Assembly (NCBI GenBank): GCA_037783545.1
Contig: JBBELK010000624.1
Coordinates: 124,001 to 188,000 of the forward strand
From: Henricia sp. BOLD:AAB3569
Taxonomy: Eukaryota; Echinodermata; Asteroidea; Spinulosida; Echinasteridae
DNA length: 64,000 nt
Direction of reading: 5' to 3'
In this document: one piece after another, positions 44,501 through 59,500 of the stretch
Numbering within the stretch: the stretch's first letter is position 1
Layout of the letters: every line of letters begins with the position of its first letter
Notes under the pieces: generated by a model
Database searches by the model: none
What the model was told of the DNA's origin: nothing
What the model saw: only the letters and a program-made list of their open reading frames with translations
Position numbers and translations under genes: made by a program

Positions 44501-47500
44501 AGCAAGGTTATGGCATTGATGAATATACCTGTTACAGTAAAATCTCTTTAAAAAACGTACCAAGTGTTTCGTGTTTTCATTTTGTGTTGTTTTTTTCATC
44601 ATACGTCCGTATTTACAGAGGCCGCACACACACGCTCGCACGGCCAGCAGTGTGGTTACGTGATCAGTGCTATCCTGTACCTATAGAGGGCGCACTTACC
44701 ATTATCCACGATCGATCCCAGGTTCCGGTCGCGTTCCGGGCATGCTTTAACAATGGCAGTGAGCATGTTGTTCGAGGTTGCACGACCGCATGCTTTGCCT
44801 ATCGCTAGCGCATTCCAGAAAGCCTGATTTGTTGCAGTTTATGTTTTGATTAGCCCCTATTGTAACAGCAAGGTAGTGCATCATGCTGCATCTCTTGATG
44901 AAAAGACAGATTCAATTAACAGATACGACTCATGAAATAATTTTCACACTTCTTTGTGATCCTCTCAGTTGCAGTTTCTTTTTAGATCAGCCGAAAAAAC
45001 TTTGAGGTAAACGGAGGCACTCATACAGGAATTTCTTATGTCGGGAATGTGCCATTACTTCGAGGTAAACAGAGTTTCGAGGTATCCGGTTTCGACTTAT
45101 CGAGATTTTACTGTATATCACACCGCATGGTGGTGGTTTGGGTTTTCCCAAGTCATATTATATAAAATGAAGCTGTTGCGGGTACCGTGCGTTTCTGATA
45201 CTATGCAGCAGAGAGCCCTATCCGATGCGCATCCACGCTGGGCGCACCAAAACAGACGCATACGCGCGCATCATGCATCAAGTGAATGGATTGCGCTTGT
45301 GCTACGTGCGCGTGAGTACAGTATAAAACAAATACTGTACAACAGTAACAAAAGAGCATGCAGTAAACGTTGCAAATGAACTGAAGTTTTCAACACCAAA
45401 CAGACAAAAATGGAAATCTTACAAAACAAAGAAGATATAAGCTTCATTTTATACAACAATAATAATATTTGATGTCTTTTTGGGTGATATGAGAATATAC
45501 TGCACTCGTCATGAAAATACCGAACTCGCCTTTGGCTCGTTCCGTATTTTCATCACCCTCATCAGAGCCATCCGATATTAATAATAATAATAATAGCAAA
45601 GCACTTATTAGGCGCACAATATCTAGAGGCCATTCAAAGGCGCCAGGTCAAGAAAGAAAGTCACTAATTGTTGTAAAAAGCCTGGTGAAAAAGAAATGTC
45701 TTCAAATGACGTTTAAAGACAGAAATATCATGTGTGGCTCTCAGCTCATTTGGCAAAGAATTCCAAAGACGGGGTGCATAACTAGAAAATGACCTATCCC
45801 CATAGGTTACCAGACGGGTTCTAGGGACATAGAGCGTGTTACCTGTTGACCTGAGACTCGGTCTCATTGTGCGGACTTGTAGCAAGTCTTGAATGTAAGA
45901 TGGTGCATATCCATGAAGGGCTTTAAATGTCAACAATGCAACTTTAAATTGAATCCTGTACCTAATGGGTAGCCAATGAAGTTTGAACAGAATGGGAGTT
46001 ATGTGATCTGAAATCCTTGAGCGTGTGAGTAATCGAGCGGCAGAATTCTGTACAGATTGGAGACATTTTAGTGTACTTTATATATTATATATTATATAAT
46101 TCTGTTTCAGCCAAACCTTACCAAGAATGTGTGATTCCCAATTTGTATCTTCTTCCAGTCATCCTCAGAAAAGGCTTCACAGCCATCAATCACCAGGTTA
46201 CCACGGAAACGACCAATCAGCTCTTCTGCCTCTAATTTAAACCATGCCTCTTTGGCACTGTCCAGTGGAAGCTGCCCTGTGATTGGTACCGACTGCACAC
46301 TGTCATTCTCATTGATGTCTTTGATTGGCCGGTTGATCATCTGGTGTCGCTGTTTGATCATCTTGAGAAGTGACCGGGCACTGGCCAGGTTCAGCATAGT
46401 AAAAGGAGACTCGTTGGCAAGAGATAAATTCCGTGTGCTGTTGACACTACTGCCTGTGGGTCAACAATACATAATCGTGAGTCAATCTAGGCAGGGGCGG
46501 ATCCAGGATTTTTCAAAAAGGGGCGTGAAATGTTTAAGCATGAAATGAAGACAATCAAATGGCGAGCGCGTAGCGCGAATCCCTCACGGCGTGGATTCTA
46601 GATGCTCTGTGGTGCGATCTCAGGCAATATTTAACCACTGTAAGCCCCTGCTTCTTACAAACACGCAAGAGAAACTTGACAGAAGGGTTTTTTGGAGTGT
46701 TTTGTTTTGAGAGATACAAACATTATAATAATTGAATTTGGATCACTTTATTTATGTGATAGACAGGATCACTCTTGAACTGATAACACACACAAGCTTA
46801 TTAATAAATACCAGAAAATAATCCAAATTTTTTTATTTTCACTCGTGTCAAGATCTTAGTGTTTTTGGAAGAGAATTATTTACATGAATTATTTACAAAT
46901 GAAGCAACTATACTCTCCAACAAAAGAAACTGTGCATGATAAAAATTGCTGTATTTTTTCAGCCATGGCAGATAACTCGCTGGAATAAACTGTTAATGAA
47001 AGTCCATGAAATCTTTCAAATGGTTAACCGAACTTGAAATGTACAAAATGTGTTCTTCGTGTTCTCAGAGGTTGCTGAAAACTGACTTGCCAATATTGAA
47101 GTCACAAAGTCAGTATCGAGTGTGTCCCCCTTGTGCATTAATCACTGCTGTGCATCTTCGCCTCATGGAGCCAGTGACACGCGCATGAAAGAGAATATTG
47201 ACTTTTGGGTAGTCCTTTTATACGGCTTGCTAACGAAACCTGAACTTTATGAAATTCTGTTACATAACAACCTGTAGGACCCCTATTGTGAAATCAACAC
47301 CCTGGCATGCCTAAGTCCTGCACTATGCCATGAGCAGGTTTTGAGTGCATAACCTTTTTTCTAACAATGTCAGAGAATATTGTCTGTGAATTTGGTGTTT
47401 ATTTTCCACCTTCTTGAAAAAATACAGCAATTTTTACCATGCACAGTTTCTTTTGTTGGAGAGTATAGAAAGGACTTTGATTCAACAAAAAATATTCAAA

Positions 47501-50500
47501 TAATTATTTTTTCTCAAGGAAGCAAAAGGTTTGCTTAGTACCGAGACGAGTAGGTGAAGTGCTACACACACCAGGGGAAAATAAAATATTGCACAAAAGC
47601 TTGCAAAACTACAATCCTGGACAAAATAGCTTGGGACACTCTGGCTAACCCCGTGCAACCCCCGCGCAATGTTAGGTCGCTGGAGTACTGCGCGCCACCG
47701 AAATCTGCACCAGTCGGCGTCAACATTGAACGGGGGAGCAGGGGTACACACTTCAAGTGTCCCAACTATTTTTTCCAGGATTGTAGCTTCCTTACCCTCA
47801 ACGAGTTTGCAGTTGCGCGTGTAGTCTGTATTTTGTTGGAGAAGACGGCATTTTTGCTTGATGGCAGCAGACAGCCACTTGGCTACAGCATCTCCACAGT
47901 CAATCGTGTTCACTCTGGTAAGAAGATTTACCTTAATAGTAAGGGGCCCTCCAAAGTTGTCAATCTTTTCACAGTTCTACAGAGCCTAGTATTTTTCAAG
48001 ACAACACCCCCCCCCCCCTTTCTAAGCTTTGTAGGGCCCCAGTTAACAGTGGCATTACAATCACCTTTTAAAACATGCATTCCAATTCTTTTACTACGGT
48101 TGGTGTTGTTGCACAGAGCAGCTCTGCAATCCCCAGAGTCACGTACAGTACATGTACATATGTAGCTTACAGTGGTTGCCATCGTTACTTACCTGTTGTT
48201 GCAGACTTTGCTCTGAACATAATCCTTCGATTTTGAATCGTGGTCAGACTTATAAATGTCGAAAGGAATCTTGATTGTTGTTTGCCCTGTGAAAATATTA
48301 TTAATCAAATTTTAATTTCATCTTTTCTGCAATTTTGTTCTAGATGTTTATGAGATGATATCACAATTTCCACCATGTTGGGCTATTTTAAATCATGACA
48401 CACATGGGCTAATTTCCAATTGTGATGTAACTGGTCGTTGCAATGATTGCGGGGAAAAAATTCCTTTAGCAGTTCATCCGCAGATATTTTGAAAACATGC
48501 CAGGAAAAGCATGCCAGGAAATCAAAAAGCAAAAAATACACAATTTCAAGTTGAGCACTCATAGTCTAGCACGAGCCATCCTGAGATCTCAGGGAATTTC
48601 TACTGACAATACCCCGAGGAAATACACGCAAATCTGTGGAGCGAGCCGGCTGTTGTCTTGAGCCAACTCACGCCCAGGTCATTTTGTGTAATTTAATCAA
48701 TTCGGTCATGTTATGCCGAAAAGAAACAATTTCTATACTTTCCAGAAATTGTATTGGGTTCCGTTCCTTATGACTGTCCTATTCCTACCAAACTTTCAAA
48801 CGACGAACCTTATTTACTCCGCAGTTTTTTAAATTAATAACAGGGATGCATGCTGACGAATGTAATGGAACGGATTCCCCAGTATGCTTTAAATAGCAGC
48901 CAATCGCCGACGCGGACAAAGGCCAGCATTACCGAGTACATGTATCACATGCATGCACGGTGTTTACAATCTGTGCGCGTTACATTTGAATGTCTGCAAT
49001 CGTGCTACAATGCACTGCAAGCGTCCTGATTGGTCCAGCAGAGGCGACAAGATTTATGTCGCTAGTCCCACCGCCAAATGGGGCCTTTTTCAACAGGGCC
49101 ACTGTACGCATGAGTTAGGGAGTGCGTTAAAGGGGCACTGTTGCAAGAGGATGAGCACGAGCATACATGTAAACAATCAATTGACATGAACATGCATGAC
49201 CGAACCAACCAAAGTGGAGCACAGAAATGGGTCTATTGGAGTATTGTAGTTACTGTGATAGAACAAACTGGGTCTCAGAATTGCTGAAGGCTAGCTTGGT
49301 ACTTGCACTACTATATCCAAGCTAGGCAAAACAAGTTAAAGGAGCGTGTCCAGATCACATTTGTGATATCATTATCACGTGTCATATTTTTCTTCTTACC
49401 ATTTTGAAATTTTCAGGCTCTCAATTCGTATAGTTTCAAGGATATCATCAAAAATCCACAAAGCAGTGCAGTAATTATACCAACCTTTTTGCTTCCATAT
49501 CCGAGATTGGAAATTTCATGTTTTCTTTCCATGGATATATTGGGGAGGTATTTTATATGATTATTATTTTAAGACAAAATATATTTTCTGGAAAAATCCG
49601 AAAAAGCTCCTTTAAGGTCCTAAATCGTCATTACTTGGATGACACTTTACCTTGACATTGAAGCCACAAATGTCTGCTTTTAAGATCAATGGTTGGCTTG
49701 ATGAGACAGAGCTTCTCTTCTCTCTTTTGACTCAAGCAGACTCCACTTTCATTCACCACCATCCAGTGCCTGTCATAGAGGAATCCTCTGAGTCCAATTT
49801 CCCACTCACTAACCTAATACAGTTTATGGGAGGAAAGGAACACCAGGATTCGAACCACAGTTCTCCGACACACAAACCAAAGGGAAATTAACAAACAGGT
49901 TTTTGAAGACGCACACTGAACTAACAAAGAAAACATTTGGTATGATAATGGCATGTAATTTGACTGCTTATGAGGGTGATGGTGCTAACTAATGTCCTGA
50001 GGTGATCTTGATGCGGTACAATGTATGCCTATTTCCGCGAGGCCGCATGCCGAGGAGAAATAGCAGACATACCGTCTTAAGATCGAGGGCCAGCAGTTTG
50101 CACCATCACCCGAATAAAAAGCAGTCAATATTTGTGTTATATACCTCATGCATTAATTTGTGTGTGTCCAGTATTTCAGGACAAGATTGAGTTGTGAAGA
50201 ACAAAGGTACATCCGCCATAAATGGACATTGTCAGCGTAAACGCAAACACCACTGGCTGTTTTGCGCAAACGTCCGTGCGCGGCACACGCGTGCAAGAAA
50301 AGTACTTAAACAGATAGAATCCCCCCCCCCCCCCCCCGTCCACATTTTTAAGTTTTTCTGTTTATCATGGAGGTGTATGTCTACAACACCATGATAACTT
50401 GTTTTTCACAAAAAATCGACAGGCTTTTGCTTAAAACGTCAAGCAGTTCCGACCCTCTTCACCCGAAATTCTGAAACGCTCGAGGTCACTTGGTTTGTTT

Positions 50501-53500
50501 ATCAACAGGGTTTTGACGTCATCCTGAGAAACATACAAAACGGCCTGTGCAGTATTGAATGGAAAATAGACGAAGTGAATGTTTATCATGCCTGTTTTGT
50601 CCTTGTAATTCAAAATACAAACGTGAAAACACTTCATGTAATATGACAACAATCTACTATTACCTGTTTTGTGAAAAAACGGTGAAATTGTGGCTCACAA
50701 TGAGGCTCTTTTGTAGTAAATTCTGGTGCATTGCGGCGGGTGGTTTTGTCACGGAACGAACGGCATTCACAGCGGTCTGTGTACAGCATGGGACAGTTCC
50801 CTGCGGGCGTAGTTCACACGTGTTTGAACATCGGCCGGTACAAGTTAGAATGAGCGACTCATTTTTTGTCTCTCTTGGTAATAGAAAAGAAAATCTTTCT
50901 GCTCTCTTTTTTGTTTATAGTGTCTGGTAAAGCATACAACCACGCAGCTACTGGGCATATCTCTGGCTTTTTGGACCAAAAAAAATCTTCAAAAAACACC
51001 ATCTAACAAAAAGAGACGGTTTTCCCAAGTTTTTTGCGTGTAAACGTATGGAGCTAACAATCGTGTTGACTTCTCTTTCTCAGGATTGCGTCACGGGGTC
51101 ACGCGCATATCATGAATACCTAATGAGCGTTTCAGAAATCGCGAAAATCTCATTTTTGAAAAGTGCAATTTTGCTTGCAATTTATCCACTTAAAACCGAC
51201 AATTAAAAAATAATAAAAATCCACGTCGGCAAGAGGGATGTTTGGACTATCAAAAAAAGCCTAAATGCTGAATTTTCGTCAAGGAGGATTCTTCCTCTTT
51301 AAGAATGTACTGTCATTCATGATCTACATGTATGACGCGAAAGGTCAAACAATTGTACTTTTTTCCACAGAAATGGTTGAACTAATTCACGTCACGTGAT
51401 CTACTTTTAACCAATCACTGAATGAGAATATATGAGGTACATGTACATGTATGTAACATCTGACATTCAGTACAGAAATAAAATAACAAAATATAAGATT
51501 AGAAGAAACACGGTCTCATCATGATTAAATTCAAAACCTTTGAGTTACATGTCAAAATATAATTTCATCAAAAAGAGTCATTCCTCACCTACGTGTACAT
51601 GTACACCCAAAACTCAGGAATTCATGAAATACAAGTATCAACATCGAAAATGCATGCCTTTTATATGCATGCACATGTACATGCTGACACGTGATAAGAT
51701 CATTTACCGGGGAGGGAAGAATGGTCATGGGGTTGATTTCACCAAACTCTTTGTAAAGTACAAAATAAGACATGTACGATGGATCCAAGGGCTACGATGG
51801 ATCATAGCTACGATGGGTGCTGCGGTGGATTTCACTTACCTAGCTTGCCGCGGAGAATGCACGCAAACACACACACACATGCTAACGTACAATCGACATC
51901 CCAAGTTCATGACACTAAACATCAACCACTGTATGTAGCCGGTCGGTTTTACTCGCGAATGACTCGGTTTCAAGTGCCGTACGTACGCACACACGCACTA
52001 CACGAAAATATGGTGTTGTCCGAGTATAAAACCCTAATGGAGCCACACTAGTTGGCATTTCGTGTGAGCTGAATCCTGGTTCCCTGTACGGGTCATCAAC
52101 TACTTTCTGCACAGTGCGTTGGTAACCAAAGGTCACATGTTTTATTATTAGACTTGTGCAATCAGCGTTGCTCAGTGGTGTTGCTTCAGTGCTGCTTTTA
52201 AAGCCCAGTCAAGTAAGGTAATTAAGTCCGCGATACCAACAGACAGCGACTGTGTGTAAGTTTATTGCCAGCGGGGATTTTTTCCCCTCTGTATAAACCA
52301 AAAGACCCCGGAGGGAAGGAAAAATAATGTTAGGCATGTTTGCCGTTGTGCAAATTCGAGTTAAATATATTTACAGCGCACCAGTATGAATTATTATCAG
52401 TACGTGTTCGACTGGACTCGATGCCCTAACTGGTCCTGGCAGATTGGCCTCAGTGCCCTGCCAACTGACATCGGTGCCCCAAAAAAAATTTTGAGGCCAA
52501 AGTGGCTCTGCCCTAAAAAGTCTAAATTTCGAGGCCTGCTTCAAGTTGGAATTGTGGCAAACTGCTGCAGTTTCCACCCCCAGTTTTGTTAGGGCTTACA
52601 ACAGGAAACATGTAAAACAAACTGAAACAGCCATGTATTACAAAAGTTTCAGCAAGTTTGAGAAAAAAAGGGGAATCTTGTGTGCATAGTTAAATGTGAT
52701 TTTCCTGTGTTTGCCTTTTGTGACATCACAACCTTACTTATGAATATGCATTTTATAACATTAGCATAAAAGCTAAAAACCTTTGTTTTAACCCCCAAAC
52801 AAGCCTCAAATAGGATTTGTATTACTGTAACTGAGTAGAGTAGTTTCATAGCATAGATTTCATTGATAAAAATCCCAAATCATGGGCCCTTTAAGGTATG
52901 AAAAGTTTAGTGAAATTGATATCTGGTCGTTTAGGGAAGACTTGCCGTCTGACATGCAAATGTATCCAAACTAAAGTGAGTGAAACAAACATGTCACTAT
53001 TTGTCTCTTGCCACGGCAATGTCTTTACACTAATTTCATTGAATCGTTCACTCCTGCGGGGAAAGACCATGCAAATTAAATAGAGTACTTTGCCACATGC
53101 TTGACACAGATGAGCCATGACTCAAACCCACAATCCACAGAATTATTAAGTTGGTCTTGCTTTTGATGAACTTGACTCTTCGGCCTTAAAAACAATCTTT
53201 GCTCACCTCAAATGCTGCACAGGATTTGACAGGGTACAAGAATATGTTGGTCAGCACCTGCCTACTCAGTGTTTTGCCATCAGGTACATCATTAGCAATA
53301 GATGGACAAATGTTCGGTTGAGTAACATTCTCGTCACCAGTTTGATTTGGTTCAGTATCAGATACTTGGCACACTTGGGGATCTTGGTTTTCTCTTTTGG
53401 GTGACAAGTCGCTCCCTTCAGTAGTTGGCGAAAGAGCCAATTTTTCTGCTGTTGACTCCACAGCAGGAGTATGCTCCACAAAACATTCCCAAATAAAGCT

Positions 53501-56500
53501 CAGGAACATTTTGGCATCGGTAAGTGTAGACATATAGCCAAATGAGATGCGCACAGAGCCAGTTGGTTGACCAGAAATGATGTCCATTTCGTCCCCGCAA
53601 ACATGTCCTGCCTATGTGTACCAAAGAAAGAGAAAAGCAAATTTATCGCCATGTTACAATTAGCCTCTTGCACGTTTCACATTAATAGCATCTGGTGTAC
53701 TTCCTTTCACATGCTACTTGACCAGACTAATATTTTGTTGCTATGTGGTGCACATGGCAGGTGTGCAGTACAGAATGTGTGCAGTACAGAATGTGTTCAC
53801 CGTAGAATAGAACATAAAGCAACCAGCACGTGTGGTCTAGTGGGTATACAGCCGTGCTAGTGATCAAAGGTTTATGGGGACGAGCCCCACTTGTGCCAAC
53901 GTGTTTGTGTCCGTGGGCAAGACACTTAATCTCAATTGCCTCATCAACCCAAGCGATATATGGGGACCTACATGTATTAAGGGAAATGCCACAATCTAAC
54001 TGCTGATAGGGTTGTGCGCCTTGGCCAGGTTGCCACCTAGTTGAAGCGAAATGGTTCTGGTGATTTCCTGATGGCAGCGGTAATAATGGCAACAGCGCCA
54101 GGAGCACCCCCGTGGGGCGGACATGTGTGCTATATAAGTATTATTATTATAATTGATTGCTAGGCAATAATGTGGTCCATGTAGCAATAATAGCATTGTA
54201 CATGTATGTGACTTTCTAAACTGCACCTCACTTTGAAAGTGACGAATTCGAGGCAACAGCCATTATGCACATGCTCCAGCAAAAGGCTCATTAGTGTGGG
54301 ATGCAGCTCACCCAAACACACCCAAATAATAGCTCCCCTTAGACAAGTCTAATAGACCGATCCAGTAAGCTCCGCCCATTTAGAAATTGCCTAACAACAT
54401 GCCACACGTGCGATGCACGTGTGCAGTAGAGTTACGTGGCCGTGCCGTGGCGTCAGCGTCCGCGCCCTGGTCAGCGCGTATTAAAACACGCACACAGAAA
54501 CTGCACGCTCGAAAGCAAAATGTGCACTTAAGTATCCGGTCGTATGCGTGTACGTACAACACGCCTGCAATACGTGTAACGCGCGCCATCGAACAAAAAC
54601 ATCTCGACACACATCTAGAACGAAGTGAATGCACAACTTAACAAAACGACAAACTAATTTTGGTAAGTTTTTCACGTTTACACAAAAACACATTTATGAA
54701 GAGATTAAAAGTAGGTTAGGATAGTCTTATACAATCCTATTTAAACCCGCTAGGGTCCTCTGCGCTGATAAAAATTATGTTTTTGCGTCACTCGTGCTGC
54801 ATTTGTCGTAGCTCTGTGCACACAATTTTGAGGACTCGGGTAACCAAAATGGAGATCTGCTTTTTGGTTATACTTGAACCTGAGGCTGTGATTGGTCAAT
54901 TCCAAAATGGGCGGAGCTTACTGGATCGGTCTATTGTGGCAAAGTGTCTTATCCAAAGACACAAGAAGTCAATCTGTGTCATGACTGGGAATCAAACCAA
55001 CATTTCAGTTCATTGGCAACAAAGTAAGACAAACATGGTATTCTCGACCAGACTATAAATATGGTGATGAAACATCAAAATAGAAATGAGAAACAAACAA
55101 TTGGTCCAGTGAGATGTTACCTGGAAGTTTTGTTTTATCTGTTCATCATTCATGTCCAGATGTTGTTGACAAGCTCCAGTATTGCAGAAGCAACCTGTAC
55201 GCAGGTGAATGTTGTGTAACGAGGCAAGCCGTTCAATCTGATTATAAAAGAAACACGCCAATATAGCCAGTGTCATCAATCCCGTTCTTACTAGAGAAAC
55301 CACTTCGTTCAACGAAGATTAGTTAATCATCGTTAGTTAATGAAGCGTGCGTTTACATATCACTTAACGAAGATCGAATGAAGAGCGACCGCTAACGAAG
55401 ATCGAACAAAGCCGTGGGAGGTCGTACATGTGCGTGGCGTACCAAGCGCTGAGCTTCAAGCGTCTAGACGCGTTGTGATTTTCCAGCAAGGCGTCAAAAA
55501 CAACTCTTGCTAGGCGCTCGACGCACTTGTGCAACAGCTCTGTCACACCCTGTTTACACTTGATCCCGAGCTCGGGATCGAACACCGAGCTCGGGATCAG
55601 CCCCGGATCACAAATGAGTGTAAACGCTTTCGGAACCAAACTGGCCCCAGATCAGACCCCGAGATTTTGGTCTCGCGTTGGCGGAGGGTTCGATCCCGAG
55701 CTCGGGATCAGTTTGCGGTTAGCTGGGCAATAAATCTTCCCCACATCCTGTTGCGGGCTAAAGCGCGCGAAAATTCCAGGGGAGCCCGCGCTCGATCGAG
55801 CCGATACAAACTTCACGCGTTGAGAAAAAGTGTTTCTGTATTTCTTAATTCATATTTCTTAATTCATATGCAAGATGTGAAAGGGGTTGCCTTGGGCAAA
55901 ATCACGTGCAGTTAATATGATTACAGAGCGAAACCGTTAAAATGACTCAGCTCGGTACTGGACTTACACGTAGTATACACACACACATGTACCACTGGTT
56001 CCATGCATTGTGTGCAGGAACATATGCCATGACAAAATGCATGATACCCCGACGCGACTCATGTGATGCAACGCTGATAATCTCGTTGGTGTCCGTTACG
56101 AAAACACAACGTACTACAAACGTAATTGGTATACTGCATTCGGCAATTTCTTTTGCGTGTCCGATACAAACTTCACGCGTTGAGAAAAAGTGTTTCTGTA
56201 TTTCTTCTACTTTCTGCAACTTCTAGCGACACTTCGTCCTTATCATACAGCTTAGTTTTTAGTTGTTATATCAAGGATTTCTGAGTGTCATTCAACGATT
56301 TCCGACATAGCATAAGTTGACATTATTTCGTCGTGAAGAGAAGTTGACGAAGACGAAGTAGCCCAGTCGAGTTGTCTTCGTGTGAAAAGATGGCAAACGA
56401 AGTTCGCGGGCGCTCGTGGAGCAACGACGAACTGGCGAAGTTTTTGGACATTTGGGCCAGCGCAGAAATAATGGCTAAACTGGACGGAACATCTCGGAAT

Positions 56501-59500
56501 TCTGCTGCATTCAGTGACACTAAGAGCTTGACCTTTGACTGCAACTTCTGGCTCCGCGCTCGGGATCAACAACAGATATAAATGCGGCACTCGAGGCCAT
56601 TGCGGTTAACCTCAACACATTCTTATCAGGGGGTCAATCTTGATCCCGAGCTCGGGACCAGTGTAAACACGGTGTCAAATGGCTTCGTCGAAAGAAGAGA
56701 GCCGTTCACATTACAAATTTGCTTCGTCGAATGAAGCGATCTCTTCATCGAATGAAGCTAATTATCGTCGAATGAAGAGGCGTGCGTTTACATCAGGAAA
56801 ACTCTTTGTCGAATCATTGTCAAATCATCGTCGAACGAAGCGATTTCTCTAGTGAGAACGGGGTTTTTGTTTTTTTTAAATTAAAAAATTAAAAAATTAA
56901 AATACATTTCGTACAATTCTTCACATACCTTTACCTGATTAAGTAAAAGGTCTGTGCAAAATCAGGGGTGTGAGGGCATGGCTATGGGGGAGGGGGGAAA
57001 GGAGGGAAGGGGAGAGATCTGCCTCAAGTTCAGTTAGAAATTCCACCAGCATTGTGCAACATCAACATCATTTAAACTACCATTTTTTATGCTCACAAGA
57101 ACCAGATCCCCTTCAGTCACAGGAATTTGGACAGAAAAAAGTCCCTTTAAACAACAAATGTACACATGTGATACGTGTGGCTAATTAAAAACATCAGAAA
57201 CATCATTGATGAAGATGAGCAAGTGAACAAAATTTCAGCAGCTAAACACATATGGCATCCAGTATACCATCGCCATGACGACGAAAATAAAATAATCAAA
57301 CATTAGTTGGGTCAAAAAAAATCATCCATTTTGAAATTTTATCGCATCTCATCATAGACTGACATTTACCTGGCCATATCCTATAAATTCACCAGAAGAT
57401 CTTTGGAGAAGGAAGTTAACAATAGGGCCTTGATGCGTCTTACTGTCAAAACTCGTATCGCAGTACAGCTTGGCAACAGGATAACCATTACCGTGGTGAA
57501 AGGCAGCTAGGCTGTCATGGACGTACTTTGCTAAGCTGAAGGTGTGGTCTGAAATGGTCTGCATGCTACCTAAACTTGGGAGCAGTTGAAATTAAAGAGT
57601 AGTTTCACGACTAGAAAAAAAGAATTCCAGTAATCATGAGTAGTTGAGTGGTACATGTAGTTTTGCAAATGACAAGTACATGTAGTTTTTTGTACTTACG
57701 AGTACATGGAGCACTGCATGGAGTGCCAAGGTACATGTAGTGTGATAGCCGTGTCACGTACGCTATGTAACATGTACAGTATATGTTTTTGCCAATAACC
57801 GCATACCATGGTTCAACTTACCCCACACCATGGTTCAACTTACAACACACCATGTTTCAACTAACCCCATACATGTAGGTGGGTTAAGTCGGAACTGCTA
57901 ACATTGTCATGTTCAGGGTGGATTATATGAGAAACCGTCAACAAGTCTCGTTTTATTGGCTCCTTTTGTAGCACGCTTAAAATGGTATAGTTGATTTTTG
58001 TTTAATAAATTCTGTTAGTGTTTTATAGACGATTTTGTGAAAATTGTTCCAACTACTTTAAAATGTTTTTTATGTATATTTAAGCTATAAAAGCAGGAAT
58101 AAAACGGAGTAAACTATAAACCAAGATCACGGCAGGTATTTTCTTTTCTTTCATTCGTCTCATTACATACAATGTACCTGCAAGCCTGTCCAAGGTATCA
58201 AATCCATGCTTCAGAGCAATGATGTCAAGGAAGGGTAGTGTTCCATCTTCAAATCTACAAAAAGAGCAAGGTTATGGAAATTAATATCACAGTACTCATA
58301 CATTGCAGGGTACTCGAATGTACTTTACAACATTACCACCTTAGCAATTGGGCATACATTTACTGCTGGGTGGAAATGGGTAGTGTATGGCAATGTGTAT
58401 TTTTTTGTGCCTACATGTCGGAGCAAGAAATCAATTTTCCTTCGGTGTTAAGTTCAAAGTTTGTATCGTCTTTTTACTCAAGTTCTTACATGACTTATAT
58501 TTTCATTGTGATTTGACACAATACCATACATTATGATCGTTATGAGGCCTCCGAGTAGAGGTCCGTGGCCACCGTGAGAAATGTTAATAATGCAGGGATC
58601 GAAATTAACACTGGTCCCGTGGTCCGAGACCAGTACAAAAATCAGGACCACTAGATCTGTCAAAAGCACTGGTCCGGTGGACCAGTTCAAACATTTCATG
58701 ACTCGTGGAATTCCCTGATGCTTAATCCACAGTAAACATTTCTTACTCAATGCGAAGAATTCCTGGTTACCACAAACAATTCCTGATCGCTTTAGACATT
58801 TTCAGTTAACCACTTCTTTCTCCGATTTTTCCAGATATGCCCCAGTGTTGGATCAAAAAGCAATCCCATCCATCCTGCTCCAATTCTTAAACCAGAAAGC
58901 GTTGCAGTATCTCGGTGCCATATTTTGAACAGCACCGCTGGACCACTGGACCACCAAATTTTCAGCAGGACCAGTAGAGTTCTCTACTCTACTGGTCCTT
59001 CTGACCAGCATGAAATTCAGGTTAATTTCGACCCCTGTAATGGTTTTGTAATTTTGAAAGTTTGCATAGTATATGATTAATGACAAATGCAGACAATAAA
59101 ACTAATCTACCAATAAAAAAAATGGGACACCACAGCATAAATTGGTGAAGATATCACATACATGTACCGATAAAATGTTTACTACATCCGCAGGTACACA
59201 TGTAGAAGTAAATTCAAACTTTTGAAAAATAAATTTGATCACATACGGTACTCTAGTGTCAGTTCGTGTTGTTATTTTGTGAAAATAAAAGGCATCCAGT
59301 GTGTATTTCTCACAAAGTGTACTCGAACTGCACTTATGAGTGCTAGTTCTTGGTGTCAGGGATGATGTGTACCGGTAGGGCTAAATTTATCCCATTCTTC
59401 ATATGCAGTTTTAAACTCGTCATCTGCAAAATTTGTAAATGAACACGATGCGTGTACGTGTGTAATGAAAGTACCGGTAGGATTACATAATTTGTGAATT

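Noticed and set aside
44335..44808. 157-codon plus-strand open frame
   Set aside because: It crosses the border of the pogo-like MITE at 44535 and has no recognisable similarity.
47554..48165. 203-codon plus-strand open frame
   Set aside because: It is antisense to MOCOS exon i and adjacent introns and shows no recognisable domain.
52198..52894. TTAA-flanked transposon with ends AGCCCAGTC and AGGGCCCATG
   Set aside because: Only a few end bases match and no internal support was seen. TTAA is frequent in this AT-rich DNA.
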